DNA from: Auanema rhodensis
Lineage: Eukaryota > Nematoda > Chromadorea > Rhabditida > Rhabditidae
DNA length: 64,000 nt
Direction: 5' to 3'
Assembly (NCBI GenBank): GCA_964057225.1
Contig: OZ059895.1
Location: 9,858,001 to 9,922,000 of the forward strand
Every line of letters starts with the position of its first letter. The stretch's first letter is position 1. Both the position numbers and the translations under genes were made by a program. Below the pieces are notes generated by a model that ran no database searches, was not told the origin of the DNA, and was given only the letters and a program-made list of their open reading frames with translations. Shown in pieces: positions 1 to 13,194 of the stretch.

Positions 1-397
1 TCAATTTTTAAGCAGTTTTACTTAAATAGCTCAACCAAAGGAGAGCAAATTATCTTCAATCTTATTTCTATATTACAGTTATAAACCAGTAGTTGTTGAA
101 CCTTCATCTTAACTTTACTGTTTCTATCTATTTCCTATCAAAACAAACATTGTTTAAACACTATACAACTGTGAAACCTTTTTTAATTTATTGTATTTGG
201 AGCTCATAATATTTGATATCATCGAGGGATCCAGATGGAAGGTGGAAAATTACATAACTAACATGAAATTGGAAAAAAAAGTATAACAAGGAGAAGTATG
301 TTAACGATTGAATATCAGATATTTTCGCTTACGACCATACCACGATGAAAGTACGCCATACAGCTGATTTTCAATTTTATCTCTTCCGTAACATATG
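1..397. repeat. Left-edge satellite monomer, three bases short
   Basis: This is a near-complete monomer cut by the window edge. It belongs to the class with gtagttgttgaacc in the first half, tcataatatttg in the middle and acaaggagaagtatg in the second half. Its start reads tcaatttttaag rather than tcaattttcaag. The same private change appears at 9,198, which marks the two places as copies of each other. Confidence 0.9.
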
Positions 398-2820
398 TTT
401 TCAATTTTCAAGCACTTTTACTCAGATAGCTCAACCAAAGGAAAGCAAATTATCTTCAATTTTATTTTTATATTACAGTTATAAACCAAAAGATAATGAA
501 CCTTAATCTTGACTTTACTGTTTCTATCCATTTCCTATCGAAACAAACATTGTTTAAACACTATGCAATTATGAAACCTTTTTTAATTTATTGTATTTGG
601 AGCTCATAAGAATTGATATCATTGAGGGATCCAGATGAAACGTGGAAAATTACATAACTAACATGAAATTGGAAAAAAAAACTATAACGGGGATAAGTAT
701 GTTAACGATTGAATATCAGATATTTTCGCTTATCGCTATATCACGTTGAAAGTATGCCATACAGCTGATTTTTAATTTTATCTCTTCCGTAACATATGTT
801 TTCAATTTTCAAGCAGTTTCACTTAAATAGCTCAACCAAAGGAGAGCAAATTATCTTCAATCTTATTTCTATATTACAGTTATAAACCAGTAGTTGTTGA
901 ACCTTCATCTTAACTTTACTGTTTCTATCTATTTCCTATCGAAACAAACATTATTCAAACACTATGCAACTATGAAACCTTTTTTAATTTATTGTATTTG
1001 GAGCTCATAAAATTTGATATCATTGAGGGATCCAGATGAAACGTGGAAAATAACATAACTAACATGAAATTGGAAAAAAAACTATAACGAGGATAAGTAG
1101 GTAAACCATTGAATATCAGATATTTTCGCTTACGACCATACCACGTTACAAGTACGCCATACAGCTGATTTTCAATTTTATCTCTTCCGTAACAAATGTT
1201 TTCAATTTTCAAGCACTTTTACTTAGATAGCTCAACCAAAGGAGAGCAAATTATCTTCAATCTTATTTCTATATTACAGTTATAAACCAGTAGTTGTTGA
1301 ACCTTCATCTTAACTTTACTGTTTCTATCTATTTCCTATCGAAACAAACATTATTCAAACACTATGCAACTATGAAACCTTTTTTAATTTATTGTATTTG
1401 GAGCTCATAAAATTTGATATCATTGAGGGATCCAGATGAAACGTGGAAAATAACATAACTAACATGAAATTGGAAAAAAAAGTATAACGAGGATAAGTAG
1501 GTAAACCATTGAATATCAGATATTTTCGCTCACGACCATACCACGTTGAAAGTACGCCATACAGCTGATTTTCAATTTTATCTCTTCCGTAACATATGTT
1601 TTCAATTTTCAAGCAGTTTTACTTAAATAGCTCAACCAAAGGAGAGCAAATTATCTTCAATCTTATTTCTATATTACAGTTATAAACCAGTAGTTGTTGA
1701 ACCTTCATCTTAACTTTACTGTTTCTATCTATTTCTCATCAAAACAAACATTGTTTAAACACTATGCAACTATGAAACCTTTTTTAATTTATTGTATTTG
1801 GAGCTCATAAGAGTTGATATCATCGAGGGATCCAGATGGAAGGTGGAAAATTACATAACTAACATGAAATTGGAAAAAAAACTATAACGAGGATAAGTAG
1901 GTAAACCATTGAATATCAGATATTTTCGCTTACGACCATACCACGTTACAAGTACGCCATACAGCTGATTTTCAATTTTATCTCTTCCGTAACAAATGTT
2001 TTCAATTTTCAAGCACTTTTACTTAGATAGCTCAACCAAAGGAAAGCAAATTATCTTCAATTTTATTTCTATATTACAGTTATAAACCAGTAGATAATGA
2101 ACCTTCATCTTGACTTTACTGTTTCTATCCATTTCCTATCGAAACAAACATTGTTTAAACACTATACAACTGTGAAACCTTTTTTAATTTATTGTATTTG
2201 GAGCTCATAAAATTTGATATCATCGAGGGATCCAGATGGAAGGTGGAAAATTACATAACTAACATGAAATTGGAAAAATAACTATAACGGGGATAAGTAT
2301 GTTAACGATTGAATATCAGATATTTTCGCTTACGACCATACCACGTTGAAATTACGCCATACAGCTGATTTTCAATTTTATCTCTTCCGTAACATATGTT
2401 TTCAATTTTCAAGCAGTTTTACTTAAATAGCTCAACCGAAAGAGAGCAAATTATCTTCAATCTTATTTCTATATTACAGTTATAAACCAGTAGTTGTTGA
2501 ACCTTCATCTTAACTTTACTGTTTCTATCTATTTCCTATCAAAACAAACATTGTTTAAACACTATACAACTGTGAAACCTTTTTTAATTTATTGTATTTG
2601 GAGCTCATAATATTTGATATCATCGAGGGATCCAGATGGAAGGTGGAAAATTACATAACTAACATGAAATTGGAAAAAAAAGTATAACAAGGAGAAGTAT
2701 GTTAACGATTGAATATCAGGTATTTTCGCTTACGACCATACCACGATGAAAGTACGCCATACAGCTGATTTTCAATTTTATCTCTTCCGTAACATATGTT
2801 TTCAATTTTCAAGCAGTTTC
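1..2820. repeat. 7-monomer segment duplicated at 9,198-12,017
   Basis: This segment matches 9,198-12,017 at a constant lag of 9,197 bp (23 monomers, less three bases). Shared private markers include tcaatttttaag at the left end, an A9 run (about 672 and 9,869), attattcaaac twice in succession, and tatcaggtatt near 2,718 and 11,915. Differences are few: ctatgcaatt versus ctatgcaact near 565, tttattttta versus tttatttcta near 470, and gatttttaat versus gattttcaat near 770. The exception is a block of clustered differences at 1,995-2,112, described as a finding. Beyond about 2,820 the two copies follow different monomer classes, although some later stretches (for example 3,463 and 12,660) match again at the same lag. 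Confidence 0.85.
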
Positions 2821-4949
2821 ACTTAAATAGCTCAACCGAAAGAGAGCAAATTATCTTCAATCTTATTTCTATATAACAGTTATAAACCAGTAGTTGTTGA
2901 ACCTTCATCTTAACTTTACTGTTTCTATCTATTTCTCATCAAAACATCATTGTTTAAACACTATACAACTGTGAAACCTTTTTTAATTTATTGTGTTTGG
3001 AGCTCATAAGATTTGATATCATTGAGGGATCCAGATGAAACGTGGAAAATTACATAACTAACATGAAATTGGAAAAAAAAATATAACGAGGATAAGTAGG
3101 TAAACCATTGAATATCAGATATTTTCGCTTACGACCATACCACGTTACAAGTACGCCATACAGCTGATTTTCAATTTTATCTCTTCCGTAACAAATGTTT
3201 TCAATTTTCAAGCACTTTTACTTAGATAGCTCAACCAAAGGAAAGCAAATTATCTTCAATTTTATTTCTATATTACAGTTATAAACCAGTAGATAATGAA
3301 CCTTCATCTTGACTTTACTGTTTCTATCCATTTCCTATCGAAACAAACATTGTTTAAACACTATACAACTGTGAAACCTTTTTTAATTTATTGTATTTGG
3401 AGCTCATAAAATTTGATATCATCGAGGGATCCAGATGGAAGGTGGAAAATTACATAACTAACGTGAAATTGGAAAAATAACTATAACGGGGATAAGTATG
3501 TTAACGATTGAATATCAGATATTTCCGCTTACGACCATACCACGTTGAAATTACGCCATACAGCTGATTTTCAATTTTATCTCTTCCGTAACATATGTTT
3601 TCAATTTTCAAGCAGTTTTACTTAAATAGCTCAACCGAAAGAGAGCAAATTATCTTCAATCTTATTTCTATATTACAGTTATAAACCAGTAGTTGTTGAA
3701 CCTTCATCTTAACTTTACTGTTTCTATCTATTTCCTATCAAAACAAACATTGTTTAAACACTATACAACTGTGAAACCTTTTTTAATTTATTGTATTTGG
3801 AGCTCATAATATTTGATATCATCGAGGGATCCAGATGGAAGGTGGAAAATTACATAACTAACATGAAATTGGAAAAAAAAGTATAACAAGGAGAAGTATG
3901 TTAACGATTGAATATCAGATATTTTCGCTTACGACCATACCACGATGAAAGTACGCCATACAGCTGATTTTCAATTTTATCTCTTCCGTAACATATGTTT
4001 TCAATTTTCAAGCAGTTTCACTTAAATAGCTCAACCAAAGGAGAGCAAATTATCTTCAATCTTATTTCTATATAACAGTTATAAACCAGTAGTTGTTGAA
4101 CCTTCATCTTAACTTTACTGTTTCTATCTCTTTCCTATCAAAACATCATTGTTTAAACACTATACAACTGTGAAACCTTTTTTAATTTATTGTGTTTGGA
4201 GCTCATAAGATTTGATATCATTGAGGGATCCAGATGAAACGTGGAAAATTACATAACTAACATGAAATTGGAAAAAAAACTATAACGAGGATAAGTAGGT
4301 AAACCATTGAATATCAGATATTTTCGCTTACGACCATACCACGTTACAAGTACGCCATACAGCTGATTTTCAATTTTATCTCTTCCGTAACAAATGTTTT
4401 CAATTTTCAAGCACTTTTACTTAGATAGCTCAACCAAAGGAAAGCAAATTATCTTCAATTTTATTTCTATATTACAGTTATAAACCAAAAGATAATGAAC
4501 CTTCATCTTGACTTTACTGTTTCTATCCATTTCCTATCGAAACAAACATTGTTTAAACACTATACAACTGTGAAACCTTTTTTAATTTATTGTATTTGGA
4601 GCTCATAATATTTGATATCATCGAGGGATCCAGATGGAAGGTGGAAAATTACATAACTAACATGAAATTGGAAAAATAACTATAACGGGGATAAGTATGT
4701 TAACGATTGAATATCAGATATTTTCGCTTACGACCATACCACGTTGAAATTACGCCATACAGCTGATTTTCAATTTTATCTCTTCCGTAACATATGTTTT
4801 CAATTTTCAAGCAGTTTTACTTAAATAGCTCAACCAAAGGAGAGCAAATTATCTTCAATCTTATTTCTATATTACAGTTATAAACCAGTAGTTGTTGAAC
4901 CTTCATCTTAACTTTACTGTTTCTATCTATTTCCTATCAAAACAAACAT

Positions 4950-4959
4950 TGTTTAAACA
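4950..4959. other. 10-bp palindrome tgtttaaaca (one per monomer)
   Basis: The sequence tgtttaaaca is a perfect inverted repeat and contains a PmeI site (GTTTAAAC). It recurs in most monomers at the equivalent position. The class with tgttcaaaca, common after 20 kb, and the class with tattcaaaca near 950, 1,350, 10,150 and 10,550 have lost the symmetry. Its function is unknown. It is listed because it is one of only two 10-bp perfect dyads I found in the monomer. Confidence 0.7.
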
Positions 4960-5012
4960 CTATACAACTGTGAAACCTTTTTTAATTTATTGTATTTGGA
5001 GCTCATAATATT

Positions 5013-5020
5013 TGATATCA
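5013..5020. other. 8-bp palindrome tgatatca beside GGATCC
   Basis: tgatatca is followed five bases after its end by ggatcc, and gagctc lies nine bases before it, so three short palindromes fall within about 35 bp. This GAGCTC-GATATC-GGATCC cluster looks very well conserved across the window. Rare exceptions at GGATCC read gaatcc (27,746, 46,873 and 59,200 areas), and GAGCTC is lost near 57,598 (gcatctc). Confidence 0.65.
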
Positions 5021-5162
5021 TCGAGGGATCCAGATGGAAGGTGGAAAATTACATAACTAACATGAAATTGGAAAAAAAAGTATAACAAGGAGAAGTATGT
5101 TAACGATTGAATATCAGATATTTTCGCTTACGACCATACCACGATGAAAGTACGCCATACAG

Positions 5163-5209
5163 CTGATTTTCAATTTTATCTCTTCCGTAACATATGTTTT
5201 CAATTTTCA
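5163..5209. repeat. Short internal direct repeat ttttcaatttt
   Basis: Each monomer contains ttttcaatttt twice, about 30 bp apart: once after cagctga and once at the monomer start used here. In between lies atctcttccgtaacatatg. Read on the minus strand, the two copies explain the doubled KIEN in the spurious open frames. It may be a trace of an ancestral small duplication, or low-complexity coincidence. Confidence 0.6.
5189..5198. other. 10-bp palindrome aacatatgtt (one per monomer)
   Basis: aacatatgtt is a perfect inverted repeat containing an NdeI site. It straddles the phase boundary I chose. Most monomers keep it; a subset, mainly in the first 20 kb, reads aacaaatgtt (for example at 1,991, 3,190 and 4,389) and so breaks the dyad. 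Its regular spacing is just the monomer period. Binding of any protein is speculation. Confidence 0.7.
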
Positions 5210-5618
5210 AGCACTTTTACTCAGATAGCTCAACCAAAGGAAAGCAAATTATCTTCAATTTTATTTCTATATTACAGTTATAAACCAAAAGATAATGAAC
5301 CTTCATCTTGACTTTACTGTTTCTATCCATTTCCTATCGAAACAAACATTGTTTAAACACTATGCAACTATGAAACCTTTTTTAATTTTTTGTATTTGGA
5401 GCTCATAAAATTTGATATCATTGAGGGATCCAGATGAAACGTGGAAAATTACATAACTAACATGAAATTGGAAAAAAAACTATAACGAGGATAAGTATGT
5501 TAACGATTGAATATCAGATATTTTCGCTTACGACCATACCACGTTGAAATTACGCCATACAGCTGATTTTCAATTTTATCTCTTCCGTAACATATGTTTT
5601 CAATTTTCAAGCAGTTTT

Positions 5619-8416
5619 ACTTAAATAGCTCAACCGAAAGAGAGCAAATTATCTTCAATCTTATTTCTATATTACAGTTATAAACCAGTAGTTGTTGAAC
5701 CTTCATCTTAACTTTACTGTTTCTATCTATTTCTCATCAAAACATCATTGTTTAAACACTATACAACTGTGAAACCTTTTTTAATTTATTGTGTTTGGAG
5801 CTCATAAGATTTGATATCATTGAGGGATCCAGATGAAACGTGGAAAATTACATAACTAACATGAAATTGGAAAAAAAAATATAACGAGGATAAGTATGTT
5901 AACCATTGAATATCAGATATTTTCGCTTACGACCATACCACGTTACAAGTACGCCATACAGCTGATTTTCAATTTTATCTCTTCCGTAACAAATGTTTTC
6001 AATTTTCAAGCACTTTTACTTAGATAGCTCAACCAAAGGAAAGCAAATTATCTTCAATTTTATTTCTATATTACAGTTATAAACCAGTAGATAATGAACC
6101 TTCATCTTGACTTTACTGTTTCTATCCATTTCCTATCGAAACAAACATTGTTTAAACACTATACAACTGTGAAACCTTTTTTAATTTATTGTATTTGGAG
6201 CTCATAAAATTTGATATCATCGAGGGATCCAGATGGAAGGTGGAAAATTACATAACTAACGTGAAATTGGAAAAATAACTATAACGGGGATAAGTATGTT
6301 AACGATTGAATATCAGATATTTCCGCTTACGACCATACCACGTTGAAATTACGCCATACAGCTGATTTTCAATTTTATCTCTTCCGTAACATATGTTTTC
6401 AATTTTCAAGCAGTTTTACTTAAATAGCTCAACCGAAAGAGAGCAAATTATCTTCAATCTTATTTCTATATTACAGTTATAAACCAGTAGTTGTTGAACC
6501 TTCATCTTAACTTTACTGTTTCTATCTATTTCCTATCAAAACAAACATTGTTTAAACACTATACAACTGTGAAACCTTTTTTAATTTATTGTATTTGGAG
6601 CTCATAATATTTGATATCATCGAGGGATCCAGATGGAAGGTGGAAAATTACATAACTAACATGAAATTGGAAAAAAAAGTATAACAAGGAGAAGTATGTT
6701 AACGATTGAATATCAGATATTTTCGCTTACGACCATACCACGATGAAAGTACGCCATACAGCTGATTTTCAATTTTATCTCTTCCGTAACATATGTTTTC
6801 AATTTTCAAGCAGTTTCACTTAAATAGCTCAACCAAAGGAGAGCAAATTATCTTCAATCTTATTTCTATATAACAGTTATAAACCAGTAGTTGTTGAACC
6901 TTCATCTTAACTTTACTGTTTCTATCTCTTTCCTATCAAAACATCATTGTTTAAACACTATACAACTGTGAAACCTTTTTTAATTTATTGTGTTTGGAGC
7001 TCATAAGATTTGATATCATTGAGGGATCCAGATGAAACGTGGAAAATTACATAACTAACATGAAATTGGAAAAAAAACTATAACGAGGATAAGTAGGTAA
7101 ACCATTGAATATCAGATATTTTCGCTTACGACCATACCACGTTACAAGTACGCCATACAGCTGATTTTCAATTTTATCTCTTCCGTAACAAATGTTTTCA
7201 ATTTTCAAGCACTTTTACTTAGATAGCTCAACCAAAGGAAAGCAAATTATCTTCAATTTTATTTCTATATTACAGTTATAAACCAAAAGATAATGAACCT
7301 TCATCTTGACTTTACTGTTTCTATCCATTTCCTATCGAAACAAACATTGTTTAAACACTATACAACTGTGAAACCTTTTTTAATTTATTGTATTTGGAGC
7401 TCATAATATTTGATATCATCGAGGGATCCAGATGGAAGGTGGAAAATTACATAACTAACATGAAATTGGAAAAATAACTATAACGGGGATAAGTATGTTA
7501 ACGATTGAATATCAGATATTTTCGCTTACGACCATACCACGTTGAAATTACGCCATACAGCTGATTTTCAATTTTATCTCTTCCGTAACATATGTTTTCA
7601 ATTTTCAAGCAGTTTTACTTAAATAGCTCAACCAAAGGAGAGCAAATTATCTTCAATCTTATTTCTATATTACAGTTATAAACCAGTAGTTGTTGAACCT
7701 TCATCTTAACTTTACTGTTTCTATCTATTTCCTATCAAAACAAACATTGTTTAAACACTATACAACTGTGAAACCTTTTTTAATTTATTGTATTTGGAGC
7801 TCATAATATTTGATATCATCGAGGGATCCAGATGGAAGGTGGAAAATTACATAACTAACATGAAATTGGAAAAAAAAGTATAACAAGGAGAAGTATGTTA
7901 ACGATTGAATATCAGATATTTTCGCTTACGACCATACCACGATGAAAGTACGCCATACAGCTGATTTTCAATTTTATCTCTTCCGTAACATATGTTTTCA
8001 ATTTTCAAGCACTTTTACTCAGATAGCTCAACCAAAGGAAAGCAAATTATCTTCAATTTTATTTCTATATTACAGTTATAAACCAAAAGATAATGAACCT
8101 TCATCTTGACTTTACTGTTTCTATCCATTTCCTATCGAAACAAACATTGTTTAAACACTATGCAACTATGAAACCTTTTTTAATTTTTTGTATTTGGAGC
8201 TCATAAAATTTGATATCATTGAGGGATCCAGATGAAACGTGGAAAATTACATAACTAACATGAAATTGGAAAAAAAACTATAACGAGGATAAGTATGTTA
8301 ACGATTGAATATCAGATATTTTCGCTTACGACCATACCACGTTGAAATTACGCCATACAGCTGATTTTCAATTTTATCTCTTCCGTAACATATGTTTTCA
8401 ATTTTCAAGCAGTTTT
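5619..8416. repeat. 7-monomer higher-order unit, 2,798 bp, copy 2
   Basis: This copy is in register with 2,821-5,618. Matching continues a little past its end, to about 8,500, where this line reads cctatcaaaacaaacattg while copy 1 reads ctcatcaaaacatcattg. The period therefore runs for about two copies and then breaks, rather than forming a long homogeneous HOR. Confidence 0.87.
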
Positions 8417-9197
8417 ACTTAAATAGCTCAACCGAAAGAGAGCAAATTATCTTCAATCTTATTTCTATATTACAGTTATAAACCAGTAGTTGTTGAACCT
8501 TTATCTTAACTTTACTGTTTCTATCTATTTCCTATCAAAACAAACATTGTTTAAACACTATACAACTGTGAAACCTTTTTTAATTTTTTGTATTTGGAGC
8601 TCATAAAATTTGATATCATTGAGGGATCCAGATGAAACGTGGAAAATTACATAACTAACATGAAATTGGAAAAAAAACTATAACGAGGATAAGTATGTTA
8701 ACGATTAAATATCAGATATTTTCGTTTACGACCATACCACGTTGAAAGTACGCCATACAGCTGATTTTCAATTTTATCTTTTCCGTAACAAATGTTTTCA
8801 ATTTTCAAGCACTTTTACTTAGATAGCTCAACCAAAGGAAAGCAAATTATCTTCAATTTTATTTCTATATTACAGTTATAAACCAGTAGATAATGAACCT
8901 TCATCTTGACTTTACTGTTTCTATCTATTTCCTATCGAAACAAACATTGTTTAAACACTATACAACTGTGAAACCTTTTTTAATTTATTGTATTTGTAGC
9001 TCATAAAATTTGATATCATCGAGGGATCCAGATGGAAGGTGGAAAATTACATAACTAACATGAAATTGGAAAAATAACTATAACGGGGATAAGTATGTTA
9101 ACGATTGAATATCAGATATTTTCGCTTACGACCATACCAAGTTGAAATTACGCCGTACAGCTGATTTTCAATTTTATCTCTTCCGTAACATATGTTT

Positions 9198-12017
9198 TCA
9201 ATTTTTAAGCAGTTTTACTTAAATAGCTCAACCAAAGGAGAGCAAATTATCTTCAATCTTATTTCTATATTACAGTTATAAACCAGTAGTTGTTGAACCT
9301 TCATCTTAACTTTACTGTTTCTATCTATTTCCTATCAAAACAAACATTGTTTAAACACTATACAACTGTGAAACCTTTTTTAATTTATTGTATTTGGAGC
9401 TCATAATATTTGATATCATCGAGGGATCCAGATGGAAGGTGGAAAATTACATAACTAACATGAAATTGGAAAAAAAAGTATAACAAGGAGAAGTATGTTA
9501 ACGATTGAATATCAGATATTTTCGCTTACGACCATACCACGATGAAAGTACGCCATACAGCTGATTTTCAATTTTATCTCTTCCGTAACATATGTTTTCA
9601 ATTTTCAAGCACTTTTACTCAGATAGCTCAACCAAAGGAAAGCAAATTATCTTCAATTTTATTTCTATATTACAGTTATAAACCAAAAGATAATGAACCT
9701 TAATCTTGACTTTACTGTTTCTATCCATTTCCTATCGAAACAAACATTGTTTAAACACTATGCAACTATGAAACCTTTTTTAATTTATTGTATTTGGAGC
9801 TCATAAGAATTGATATCATTGAGGGATCCAGATGAAACGTGGAAAATTACATAACTAACATGAAATTGGAAAAAAAAACTATAACGGGGATAAGTATGTT
9901 AACGATTGAATATCAGATATTTTCGCTTATCGCTATATCACGTTGAAAGTATGCCATACAGCTGATTTTCAATTTTATCTCTTCCGTAACATATGTTTTC
10001 AATTTTCAAGCAGTTTCACTTAAATAGCTCAACCAAAGGAGAGCAAATTATCTTCAATCTTATTTCTATATTACAGTTATAAACCAGTAGTTGTTGAACC
10101 TTCATCTTAACTTTACTGTTTCTATCTATTTCCTATCGAAACAAACATTATTCAAACACTATGCAACTATGAAACCTTTTTTAATTTATTGTATTTGGAG
10201 CTCATAAAATTTGATATCATTGAGGGATCCAGATGAAACGTGGAAAATAACATAACTAACATGAAATTGGAAAAAAAACTATAACGAGGATAAGTAGGTA
10301 AACCATTGAATATCAGATATTTTCGCTTACGACCATACCACGTTACAAGTACGCCATACAGCTGATTTTCAATTTTATCTCTTCCGTAACAAATGTTTTC
10401 AATTTTCAAGCACTTTTACTTAGATAGCTCAACCAAAGGAGAGCAAATTATCTTCAATCTTATTTCTATATTACAGTTATAAACCAGTAGTTGTTGAACC
10501 TTCATCTTAACTTTACTGTTTCTATCTATTTCCTATCGAAACAAACATTATTCAAACACTATGCAACTATGAAACCTTTTTTAATTTATTGTATTTGGAG
10601 CTCATAAAATTTGATATCATTGAGGGATCCAGATGAAACGTGGAAAATAACATAACTAACATGAAATTGGAAAAAAAAGTATAACGAGGATAAGTAGGTA
10701 AACCATTGAATATCAGATATTTTCGCTCACGACCATACCACGTTGAAAGTACGCCATACAGCTGATTTTCAATTTTATCTCTTCCGTAACATATGTTTTC
10801 AATTTTCAAGCAGTTTTACTTAAATAGCTCAACCAAAGGAGAGCAAATTATCTTCAATCTTATTTCTATATTACAGTTATAAACCAGTAGTTGTTGAACC
10901 TTCATCTTAACTTTACTGTTTCTATCTATTTCTCATCAAAACAAACATTGTTTAAACACTATGCAACTATGAAACCTTTTTTAATTTATTGTATTTGGAG
11001 CTCATAAGAGTTGATATCATCGAGGGATCCAGATGGAAGGTGGAAAATTACATAACTAACATGAAATTGGAAAAAAAACTATAACGAGGATAAGTAGGTA
11101 AACCATTGAATATCAGATATTTTCGCTTACGACCATACCACGTTACAAGTACGCCATACAGCTGATTTTCAATTTTATCTCTTCCGTAACATATGTTTTC
11201 AATTTTCAAGCAGTTTTACTTAAATAGCTCAACCGAAAGAGAGCAAATTATCTTCAATCTTATTTCTATATTACAGTTATAAACCAGTAGTTGTTGAACC
11301 TTCATCTTAACTTTACTGTTTCTATCCATTTCCTATCGAAACAAACATTGTTTAAACACTATACAACTGTGAAACCTTTTTTAATCTATTGTATTTGGAG
11401 CTCATAAAATTTGATATCATCGAGGGATCCAGATGGAAGGTGGAAAATTACATAACTAACATGAAATTGGAAAAATAACTATAACGGGGATAAGTATGTT
11501 AACGATTGAATATCAGATATTTTCGCTTACGACCATACCACGTTGAAATTACGCCATACAGCTGATTTTCAATTTTATCTCTTCCGTAACATATGTTTTC
11601 AATTTTCAAGCAGTTTTACTTAAATAGCTCAACCGAAAGAGAGCAAATTATCTTCAATCTTATTTCTATATTACAGTTATAAACCAGTAGTTGTTGAACC
11701 TTCATCTTAACTTTACTGTTTCTATCTATTTCCTATCAAAACAAACATTGTTTAAACACTATACAACTGTGAAACCTTTTTTAATTTATTGTATTTGGAG
11801 CTCATAATATTTGATATCATCGAGGGATCCAGATGGAAGGTGGAAAATTACATAACTAACATGAAATTGGAAAAAAAAGTATAACAAGGAGAAGTATGTT
11901 AACGATTGAATATCAGGTATTTTCGCTTACGACCATACCACGATGAAAGTACGCCATACAGCTGATTTTCAATTTTATCTCTTCCGTAACATATGTTTTC
12001 AATTTTCAAGCAGTTTC
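9198..12017. repeat. Second copy of the 1-2,820 segment
   Basis: See the markers listed for 1-2,820. Here the short stretch 11,192-11,309 is of a different monomer class (aacatatg, cagttttactt, ccgaaagagag, gtagttgttg, tcttaac) from its partner, while both flanks match. The order of classes in this copy is otherwise the same. Confidence 0.85.
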
Positions 12018-13194
12018 ACTTAAATAGCTCAACCAAAGGAGAGCAAATTATCTTCAATCTTATTTCTATATAACAGTTATAAACCAGTAGTTGTTGAACC
12101 TTCATCTTAACTTTACTGTTTCTATCTCTTTCCTATCAAAACATCATTGTTTAAACACTATACAACTGTGAAACCTTTTTTAATTTATTGTGTTTGGAGC
12201 TCATAAGATTTGATATCATTGAGGGATCCAGATGAAACGTGGAAAATTACATAACTAACATGAAATTGGAAAAAAAACTATAACGAGGATAAGTAGGTAA
12301 ACCATTGAATATCAGATATTTTCGCTTACGACCATACCACGTTACAAGTACGCCATACAGCTGATTTTCAATTTTATCTCTTCCGTAACAAATGTTTTCA
12401 ATTTTCAAGCACTTTTACTTAGATAGCTCAACCAAAGGAAAGCAAATTATCTTCAATTTTATTTCTATATTACAGTTATAAACCAGTAGATAATGAACCT
12501 TCATCTTGACTTTACTGTTTCTATCCATTTCCTATCGAAACAAACATTGTTTAAACACTATACAACTGTGAAACCTTTTTTAATTTATTGTATTTGGAGC
12601 TCATAAAATTTGATATCATCGAGGGATCCAGATGGAAGGTGGAAAATTACATAACTAACGTGAAATTGGAAAAATAACTATAACGGGGATAAGTATGTTA
12701 ACGATTGAATATCAGATATTTCCGCTTACGACCATACCACGTTGAAATTACGCCATACAGCTGATTTTCAATTTTATCTCTTCCGTAACATATGTTTTCA
12801 ATTTTCAAGCAGTTTTACTTAAATAGCTCAACCGAAAGAGAGCAAATTATCTTCAATCTTATTTCTATATTACAGTTATAAACCAGTAGTTGTTGAACCT
12901 TCATCTTAACTTTACTGTTTCTATCTATTTCCTATCAAAACAAACATTGTTTAAACACTATGCAACTATGAAACCTTTTTTAATTTATTGTATTTGGAGC
13001 TCATAAAATTTGATATCATTCAGGGATCCAGATGAAACGTGGAAAATAACATAACTAACATGAAATTGGAAAAAAAAGTATAACGAGGATAAGTAGGTAA
13101 ACCATTGAATATCAGATATTTTCGCTTACGACCATACCACGTTGAAAGTACGCCATACAGCTGATTTTCAATTTTATCTCTTCGGTAACATATG

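Larger units (their letters stand above)
4797..5196. repeat. Representative 400-bp monomer
   Basis: I use this copy as a reference. Counted base by base it has 120 G or C in 400 (30%). In this phase SacI GAGCTC lies at monomer positions 203-208, EcoRV GATATC inside the palindrome at 217-224, BamHI GGATCC at 230-235, HpaI GTTAAC at 303-308 and PvuII CAGCTG at 364-369. A T6 run sits at about 182-187 and an A8 run at about 276-283. Variable sites cluster at the start (cagtttt versus cactttt), around position 95 (gtagttgttg versus aaaagataatg), at 150-175, 209-245, 284-310 and 330-360. I see no strong similarity between its two halves, so 400 bp appears to be the basic unit rather than a dimer. 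Confidence 0.9.
2821..5618. repeat. 7-monomer higher-order unit, 2,798 bp, copy 1
   Basis: The unit holds seven monomers, two of them 399 bp (aaaacatcattg near 2,941 and 4,140). It matches the following 2,798 bp in register. Diagnostic shared variants are tttctcatc followed by aacatcattg, the change to acgtgaaattgg (3,463 and 6,261), atttccgctt (about 3,522 and 6,320), tataacag (4,071 and 6,869) and taattttttg (about 5,384 and 8,182). The main difference seen is taagtaggtaaacc here against taagtatgttaacc in copy 2. Confidence 0.88.

Noticed and set aside
970-1212. An 80-residue minus-strand protein, repeated 22 times in the window, plus three 62-residue versions
   Set aside because: It starts at TTG with an in-frame TAA just upstream and no ATG before residue 50. 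It is closed by TAA in most monomers, shows no recognisable domain, and recurs only because the DNA repeats.
4885-4902. Pol III B-box-like sequence on the minus strand (ggttcaacaac)
   Set aside because: It matches only the first few bases of the B-box, has no convincing A-box or tRNA-like fold, and is altered in many monomers.
5064-5104. CENP-B box-like motif (TTGGAA followed later by ACGGGG in some monomers)
   Set aside because: The two parts are separated by about a dozen bases of A-rich sequence, and the CENP-B core spacing is not met on either strand.
4797-5196. The 400-bp monomer as a dimer of two ~200-bp repeats
   Set aside because: Reading the two halves side by side I see no convincing similarity; only the 11-bp ttttcaatttt repeat is shared, and its copies lie about 30 bp apart.
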